DNA of 64,000 nt from Cranoglanis bouderius (taxonomy: Eukaryota > Chordata > Actinopteri > Siluriformes > Cranoglanididae), in NCBI GenBank assembly GCA_023630585.1, contig CM042560.1, positions 4,847,501 through 4,911,500 on the forward strand. The letters are read 5' to 3'. The notes under the pieces were generated by a model that was not told the origin of the DNA, did no database searches, and was given only the letters and a program-made list of their open reading frames with translations. The position numbers and the translations under genes are program-made. Shown here piece after piece: positions 57,325 through 64,000 of this stretch (position 1 is its first letter; each line of letters opens with the position of its first letter).

Positions 57325-58182
57325 GTGGGTGATTTCATGATTATGGTATCATTTAGCACTTGCAACTCTTAAACTCTTAATTAAACCTTATTTTATGATT
57401 TTTCAACATTGAATCTAATATACCACACATTAAACATTCAACAAAAAAGTGTTAACCCATCTCAGGCCCCAAAATACCATTTTTTACAAGGTCTTTTTGC
57501 TTAGTTAATATAGAATTAGCAAATAGACAAAATGTGGTCACCAAGTATCCATGCTAATGTCACAAGGACATAAAGGAAATTTGAATGATTTACTTAAAAC
57601 TCTTTTTTAATCAGCAAATTACTTCCAGTCTATAATTTGGTGGTAACAGGGGGTACATTTAAAGTGACCACACCAGTAAATATCACAATACTATTGAAAA
57701 TCAAGGCAAAAGAATGAGAGAACTTAATTTTCTTCTTCGCATGATCTTCAGGAAACTTGACTTGTGGAATATTTAAAATTTTTATAGGGGTGAATGTGTT
57801 CAGGTAACAGAGTTGAGTAAATGAACTAAATGTGAATTTTTTTCATAACGTGTAACAGATGAGTCATGGAAAAGAAAAGAATGTTTCACACATTAGATTG
57901 AACATTAATGCAAACAATTAGATTTTTAAAGCATTTTAATGATTGTATCTGAAGGTAAAGTGTATATATAATGTGCTGGGAGAAGCCAAAGAGCTGCAGA
58001 TTTAGTAGGTTTTACTCTATTAAATAAATTTACGTGTTAATAAATTATTTATCAGAAACATGAAAATAGGTTGATGTGAAATAATTGTTTTTATAATATC
58101 TTACCTTCACTTTACGTGCAGTACATATTTGTAAACTTGATATCATTGGGACACAAATGGCACCACAATCATGAAATCACCC
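57325..58182 (-). mobile_element. GGGTGATTTC-TIR element, most complete copy (~858 bp)
   Basis: Left end GGGTGATTTCATGATTATGG, right end CCACAATCATGAAATCACCC; roughly 30 bp of inverted repeat. The interior, read on the minus strand, shares GTATTGTGATATTTACTGG and CCCTGTTACCACC with the copies at 10.2 and 49.5 kb. No transposase. Target duplication not evident. Confidence 0.72.
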
Positions 58183-58198
58183 AAAAATAGTGATAACA

Positions 58199-60000
58199 TC
58201 AAGTTGCATGAAGTGCAACATGATGTTAGGTAGAAAACATAAAAGCATCACTAGTAGCAATGTACAGCACACAAAAACAAAAGTGTGTATTGTATCATGT
58301 TACAACTGGGATGAAACGTAGGCGTGAGAACATATTCTTATAAAAAGAAAATGGATTATTTCCACTGGATTAGGTCTGGAACCGAATTCTGTAGGAAACT
58401 ACAACAGATCTTCAAGGACAGGGCTTGTGATCACTGATCTACAGTTATTCTGACATGTCTGAAGTTTTGACACTGATTTGGAAATGGAAAGTGCAGAAGT
58501 TAAAAGCAAAATAATTTGAGCTCTGTCCATATGAATGTTTTTGAAAATGTAGTTTTACTTCATTCCATCCAGACAAAAAAAAAAAAAAAAAAAACACTGT
58601 TTGGGGCCACTAAAAATGAAGATTTTTGAAAATACACTCAAAAGTAGAGAAATTTTTTAACGCAATTTCCATTGTATTTGTATTTGACGCGAAAAACGTA
58701 TCGATACACGCCCATTGTGGTGTTGCATGTATTAGCCTATGAAAGTGCCAGGTCTCCGTTTATCATAGATGCTGATCAGGTTGTTACTTTGTGGAGTGTA
58801 ATTTCTTGTTTGCATTTTAAATTTGCTTTGCTGTATTATTACACCCTCATGAGAAGTAGACAGAATCTTAAATGCACTGCACTGCTCCTGAATCCACCAC
58901 TACAAGCTATACAGTACTGCCAACAGATGAATGAATGAACAAATGAACATACTTTTTGGCCATGATGGTGTTTTCCAAATATCATCTTTTCTACCGCTCA
59001 ACATGTAGCTCTTAGTGTTGTTCTTAAGGTGTTTGACGTAACAGTTTATGATGCACTATCAGTGGCCTGGTGTGCTCATGTGAGAATTTCAAATTGTTTT
59101 TGCATTTAAGTGTTGATGACCATATTTTCAAAAGCACTGTTCATGTGGAATTTCTAAATAAAAATGTATGGTCAGGGCCTACAATTCACATCAGTGGCTC
59201 ATCAGTCTCTATTACACTACTATTTTCCATTTGAATGTATTTGTACACTGCCTTTGCCATAACACAACTTTGCCAAATGTTTTTCTATGATTTTTCCCCA
59301 TTAAGACATGGATCTCTGTGAGAATTTAAAATAAATCATATTTAGAGTAAGTCATAGCCATCATAGACTGTTTTTTTTGTTTCATTGTCTATTACTTGGA
59401 GTTAATAGAGACAAAGGAGGGTTTGAGGGGTTCACAAACAGTTTCATGCAGAATTACTGTATCAAATTCCATAACTAATCACTGGTCGTCTTTAGAGTCA
59501 AACATATGACAAGGCCCATGAAATCATAGTTAATTCCTGTACCTCGCTTTTTTCAGGTGCTACCACACTCCTTGGAATCATTTTACAGTCATTAAATACC
59601 AAACACTTTTGCAGTGAATCAGCAGTCAATGTTCTGCCTGGCTCCTGAAGCCAAGAGTGTCGAGTTAATCAACACCACGGCGGGATATCGTTTATTGAGC
59701 GGCTCTCTGGTAAAACGGATGATGAATGTCACTGGGCACATGCAAATGCCAGGCTATGAATTTAACATGAAAGGAATAGCATCACACCTTCATTTCTTTG
59801 CATTAAGAGAAGTGTGGATTGATGCAAGAACTAAAATACCAGTAACAGACTGTGTAAAGCATGGAAGAAAAAGCGCATGTTATGATGCACAGTGTGGGAG
59901 AGAAAGACAGATGGGAAATGAGGGAGACGTGGGAGAGAGAGACAGCTGTCTTGTTAGTAACAGCAATTCCAAAAGCAGAAGTAATCATTATCAGTGAAGT
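58199..60000. other. Non-coding stretch
   Basis: Contains an A20 run near 58575, a fragment resembling a common fish repeat at 58375-58445, and a 127-codon open frame at 59614-59997 with no recognised similarity, Kozak context or splice support. I do not regard that frame as a gene. Confidence 0.4.
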
Positions 60001-60002
60001 GA

Positions 60003-60132
60003 AATAACACTTCAGGATGTGCTGTTGTAGGAAAATAATCAACAATGAGATGGTGTGATGCAATGCTGTTACTGTTACCACTACGAAGTTGATTATTTTG
60101 CTACAAGAGCACGTCCTGAAGTGTTTTATTCC
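60003..60132. repeat. Palindromic MITE, AATAAAAC family, copy F
   Basis: Left AACACTTCAGGATGTGCTGT, TGTAGGAAAATAATCAAC; right GTTGATTATTTTGCTACAAG, CACGTCCTGAAGTGTTTTATT. The best-preserved arms in the window. Confidence 0.75.
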
Positions 60133-60650
60133 TCTTATAGCACAGCAATTTGCAGACGATTCCAATTTTCTAATTATTAATGTTTTGGGGGTTTTTATTG
60201 TTTGTTTTTGTTTTGTTTGTTTTTTCATTTATAGTTACATTGAACATTGTGGATCATCCATAAGAGAAGTTCCTATTATAAACAGTCACTCCCTATCCAG
60301 CCTCTCTTTTTTTATTAGTTAATTAGACAAACAAACAAAAAATGTTGCTGTTACAAAGAAACTGGAAACCGGAAGACTTTCCCATGGTGGAAAACATATT
60401 GACTGTGACAAAGCACTGACACTGGAGACTCCTTCCATAAGTGTTGAATAAACATTTCCTTACACAAAACTGTATGTTTTTCTTTAGCTGTTACTATAGA
60501 AACGACAATGTATTAAAAAGAGGGCATTAATATAAAGTAAACCTGTGATTTGAATCAAAGCCGGAACGACTGTCATATGACTGCTATTATGGAATATTAA
60601 TCAATACCTTACGACCAGTCAGACTGGAGAATTCACTGGAGTTCTCATTG
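60133..60650 (+). mobile_element. Body of the repeat attached to MITE copy F
   Basis: TAGCACAGCAATTTGCAGAC, CACTGACACTGGAGACTCCT, GAAGACTTTCCCATGGTGGA and a terminal ACGACCAGTCAGA. Blocks shared with 15.7-16.1 kb (reversed), 39.1 kb and 45.6-45.8 kb. Confidence 0.6.
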
Positions 60651-61524
60651 GAACCTACCATGGTTAATAAAAAGAAATAATTTTAAAAAAATAAATCAAG
60701 GGTTTATACTGTACGTATCTGGGTATTTCTTGTCCAAGGGGACTTGGGCTTTGTTCAAATTGACTGATGATTTAATCTGTTGATTTGACATCTTTAAATC
60801 CTGAAGGAACCGCTGAGACCACCAACATGCACCCTGCCTGCCATTCAAATCATAACTGAGATTGTGCTTACGAGTGTGTTTTCTATCTTCTCTATGTCTC
60901 TCTATGTATGAGTCCTCTCATACGAACATCCATGGACAAATGGAAGGCATGATTTAAAATTGGGACACTCCTAATTACAGAGTTCCCATCGGTCCCTGGA
61001 GCCATCACCACTCGGCTGGGCCTCAGCACTGACTAATGAATTTAACAATTAGTAGACAGAGAAAGAGAGAGAGAGAGGGAGTTTGCTAGCTGGGCCTCTT
61101 AACAGGTTCAGGATCAATGATCACATGCTGCACAGAGGACATCGCAGTCAATCCTCAGGCCCATGTACTAAAAGTGAGTGTAGAAAAAGTGAGGCTAGAG
61201 AAACATGGTCAGGCCAGTGTGTGTGTATATGTATTTGTGTGCATGTGTGTATCTGAATGTGGCTGCTTATACGCATTTCTGAGAATCCATTAAGTATGAC
61301 AATGACTTTGTAAGTATGTCTCCATATTGTTTTCCATAGAAATACCTATACAAGAACATCTAATAGGCTGGCAATGAATATTTAATGCATGACATGACAT
61401 GTCGTTTCCTGTCTTCCCCAGAACCAGACATGAAATACCACCAGTTCATAGCAACACTTTACCGACTTATACTGCGGTTGAATCCTCAAATCTGATTGGT
61501 CAGAAGATGTTACCTTAACAAGTA

Positions 61525-61800
61525 TTGGGCAGTCAGTCCTTACAGGATTTCGCAGAGTTTTTTTTTTTTTTAAAAAAAGCAAAACACACCTGATGTGCTT
61601 TCTTTGTTCTTCATTTTCTAGAAGTAGAGTTAAAAAATCTTGCTGCATTTTCTTGTAGTTATTTAAGAGAAGGTACACCACCATCATGCTCCGACCTAAG
61701 TGACTTGAACGCACCTGACATCGTAATTACGGCTTGCCAACTTGTAAATACGAACTTCCCAGGAGGACTTGAACGCACAGTAAGTCCTCCTGTCCTTCCG
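61525..61800. mobile_element. Repeat fragments (CAGGATTTCGC start; CGTAATTACG block)
   Basis: CAGTCCTTACAGGATTTCGC equals the start of the repeat at 53747. The block GACATCGTAATTACGGCTTG with CAGGAGGACTTGAACGCAC has a counterpart at 21375-21465 (CCTCGTAATTACGATATTTC). Confidence 0.45.
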
Positions 61801-62220
61801 AGTTCATTCTTCCAAGGTAGCCTGGCAGGACCAGTCTTCACGAGAACGCAAGTCCGTTCTTTGCGTTCTTAGAATTGAGAAACAGCCATAGGCTTGAGCT
61901 AACAAGTAAGAAGACTTTATTAATGTGTATTTTTCTGTTATAAACAATAACGCAGACTAAATTGGGATTATGAATGTTCTGTTCAAATATCCCATGCTAT
62001 GTTATGGCAAGTAATTTTTTTCTCTTGATACATGTGCCGCTTTTAAAAGTCTCTGATTTGTTAACAGCATACTCACTACTACAGACTGGACTACACCACT
62101 GCAACCAACTTGTCCATCTGTCCTTATTGAACCATGCACTCTGAAATGTAGTGTCAAACACCTGAGGGAGGAAACAGTAACATATAATTGAAAGTAATTC
62201 ACCAACTTAATCCACCATCT

Positions 62221-62221
<1 letters not shown>

Positions 62222-62272
<51 letters not shown>
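62222..62272. repeat. (TC)n microsatellite
   Basis: About 25 TC units. Confidence 0.96.
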
Positions 62273-62275
<3 letters not shown>

Positions 62276-62539
62276 CCTCCTCATGCATTCATTAACCTCT
62301 GCCTACGGGAAAAAGAGAGATGAAGAAAAAAAAAACCAGAATGAAGAGGATTCTACTGTTATAACAAACAGAAAAAATTGTATCAGTATAAATAGCAGCA
62401 ATAAATACTAGAATATTCTCTGACACATCCTCACACAAACCCACACACAGAGTGACTACATAATCGTACTAATATTCAAATAATTCATATTTCATGCGTT
62501 AAGCATATAAAATATCAGATAATGACAGAAGCGAGGAAG

Positions 62540-62540
<1 letters not shown>

Positions 62541-62598
<58 letters not shown>

Positions 62599-62600
62599 AG
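62541..62600. repeat. (GAAA)n microsatellite
   Basis: About 15 GAAA units. Confidence 0.96.
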
Positions 62601-62705
62601 GAAGCGCATGCACACACAAATGAACATATGAATGGTGTGTGCTTCTAAATTAAGCCCTGACAGAAGTTTCCTCCTTCCTACTGTAGTTACACAGCAACCA
62701 TACTA

Positions 62706-62714
62706 CACACACAT

Positions 62715-62766
<52 letters not shown>

Positions 62767-62780
62767 GCACACACACACAC
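62706..62780. repeat. (CA)n microsatellite, interrupted
   Basis: CA array with GCAC and GCACGCAC interruptions. Confidence 0.95.
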
Positions 62781-63179
62781 AGAACCCTCCCATTGCATAA
62801 TGTGAAGGTTTATATAAGTGTGTCATACACCCACACAGGCCTCAGTTAGTGGATTTAACAGGCGAAGAGAAATAAAGAAAGAGAGAGAGAAAGACGGTAA
62901 CTGGCTGTAACAGTGACTGTCACTGATAGACAGACTATCCAAATTCCTGCCATATGCTCTTTAACACGTGGCATCAAAACAAAAACTGACACCATAGCAC
63001 CAAAGAAAAAATATGACAAAAACATACAGAGACACAGTAATATAGCCAAGTAGAACAAAGCACACAACGTTCAGCTGAAACATTGGATTTAGCTTTAGAG
63101 GTGACGGTTTCAATTTTATTCCATTTTATTTCTTTACAAGCGAGGCAGAATCCAGTCCAAGCATACAGCTGCATACATA

Positions 63180-63650
63180 AAGGGAAACTCCAATGTGAAA
63201 CACATTAAATATGTTTATATTTTGGGATTCTAACACTAATTTGTTGGTTGGTGTTGTATTTATGTTATTCCTGTGAGAAGAAAAAGGTTAGTTGAGTACT
63301 AACAATCGCTCTTAACTCCTAAAAGCAAATTGAACAAGGTCTTCTTTACTTAGGGTGACCATACGTCCTCTTTTTCCTGGACATGTCCTCTTTTTGGAAA
63401 AACATTTTTGGAAAACATGCAAACTCCATGCACACAGGCCAGAGGCAGGATTTGAGCCTCCCAACCCTGGAGATGAGGCAAACATGCTAACCATTAAGCC
63501 ACCGTGCCCCCCACCGATGTTCAATATCATATTAATGAGAAATCCAATCGACTAAATCACCGCTGCATCACTCTCTTTAGTTAGAGATGAAGCGAGCGCT
63601 AAATCCCACTAGCACCGTTATCAGCATTGTGGGTAATGTAGGAAATCCTT
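63180..63650 (+). mobile_element. Second copy of the 7.0-8.1 kb repeat, interrupted by a SINE
   Basis: AAAGGGAAACTCCAATGTGA with ATATGTTTATATT at the start and GAGATGAAGCGAGCGCTAAA, ATTGTGGGTAATGTAGGAAA at the end match the ends of the 7025-8065 repeat. The middle is replaced by other repeat sequence, including the SINE fragment at 63403-63513. Confidence 0.5.
63403..63513 (-). mobile_element. SINE 5' head fragment, ATGG-tail subfamily
   Basis: Minus strand GGCACGGTGGCTTAATGGTT (A-box-like) and GGCTCAAATCCTGCCTC (B-box-like), then GTGTGCATGGAGTTTGCATG. Only the tRNA-like head and the start of the body remain. Confidence 0.8.
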
Positions 63651-64000
63651 AATTAATTCATTTGAAGATAGACCAACATATTGATGAAAGATTTAAAAAA
63701 TGATTAACATGCAAATGTTTTTTTCCTTAAACAGTTTGTGGCACAAGTGTCTATATCATTAGTTCAGATCCTGACAAAACGCAAAAAGCAAACTAGAGGG
63801 GAAGGATGGCTTTCCGTACCCTCCTGTCAATCAGTGACGTGTTAGCCAACTGCAGCCATCTGCATGAGCAACAGTTAGAAAAGATGCAGAGATCTTCACG
63901 TGTCTCAGAGAAGCACATTAGCCTTTATCCTCCCTGATGGGAGAGTGAGCTATCAGTTTGGAATTGGCTAGAAATAAATAAGGAGAGAAAATATGGGATT

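Noticed and set aside
59614..59997. 127-codon plus-strand open frame
   Set aside because: No recognised domain, ordinary composition, no supporting splice or promoter context; chance frame.

Overview
This is vertebrate nuclear DNA, almost certainly from a teleost fish. It is AT-rich and mostly non-coding. It carries many broken Tc1/mariner elements, tRNA-headed SINEs with ATCC- or ATTC-type tails, palindromic MITEs and about 30 microsatellites. Several repeats remind me of catfish and other otophysan genomes; that narrower placement is an inference from memory. Nothing bacterial, no CRISPR array and no operon is present.

One protein-coding gene can be supported, on the minus strand: the 5' part of a T-type (Cav3) voltage-gated calcium channel alpha-1 subunit, with cacna1i favoured over cacna1g and cacna1h. 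The first coding exon (37702-38005, ATG at 37986-37988) ends with 2 nt of a Pro codon. The second coding exon (1238-1349) supplies the third base of that codon and encodes the first transmembrane helix (IS1). The 36,352-bp intron between them (1350-37701) has the marks of the minor (U12) spliceosome: an AT-AC intron with ATATCCTTT at the 5' end and CCTTAAC 13 nt from the terminal AC. The first coding exon is entered through an ordinary pyrimidine-rich AG acceptor, so a non-coding 5' exon and the promoter lie at higher coordinates, perhaps outside the window. Exon 3 lies beyond the left edge.

Layout: 1-1237 is part of the next intron (TA microsatellite and a palindromic MITE). The giant intron holds a degenerate CACGTG-rich minisatellite (2.87-3.83 kb), a 903-bp long-TIR element (8.5-9.4 kb), six Tc1-like remnants (11.9, 18.7, 24.3, 26.2, 31.5 and 35.0 kb), a four-copy ~140-bp tandem repeat (22.3-22.8 kb), several SINEs, an LTR fragment (30.0 kb) and a 751-bp MITE (36.5 kb). 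The 38-64 kb part, upstream of the coding region, holds two copies of one Tc1-like family (44.7 and 55.7 kb), a 646-bp solo LTR with 5-bp target duplication (54.4 kb), a ~70-bp-arm hairpin (43.2 kb), further MITE families and many microsatellites. No second gene was recognised there.

No transposase in the window looks intact: each is frameshifted, carries stops, is internally deleted or has lost a catalytic residue. Most long open frames here are low-complexity translations of dinucleotide repeats or pieces of transposons.
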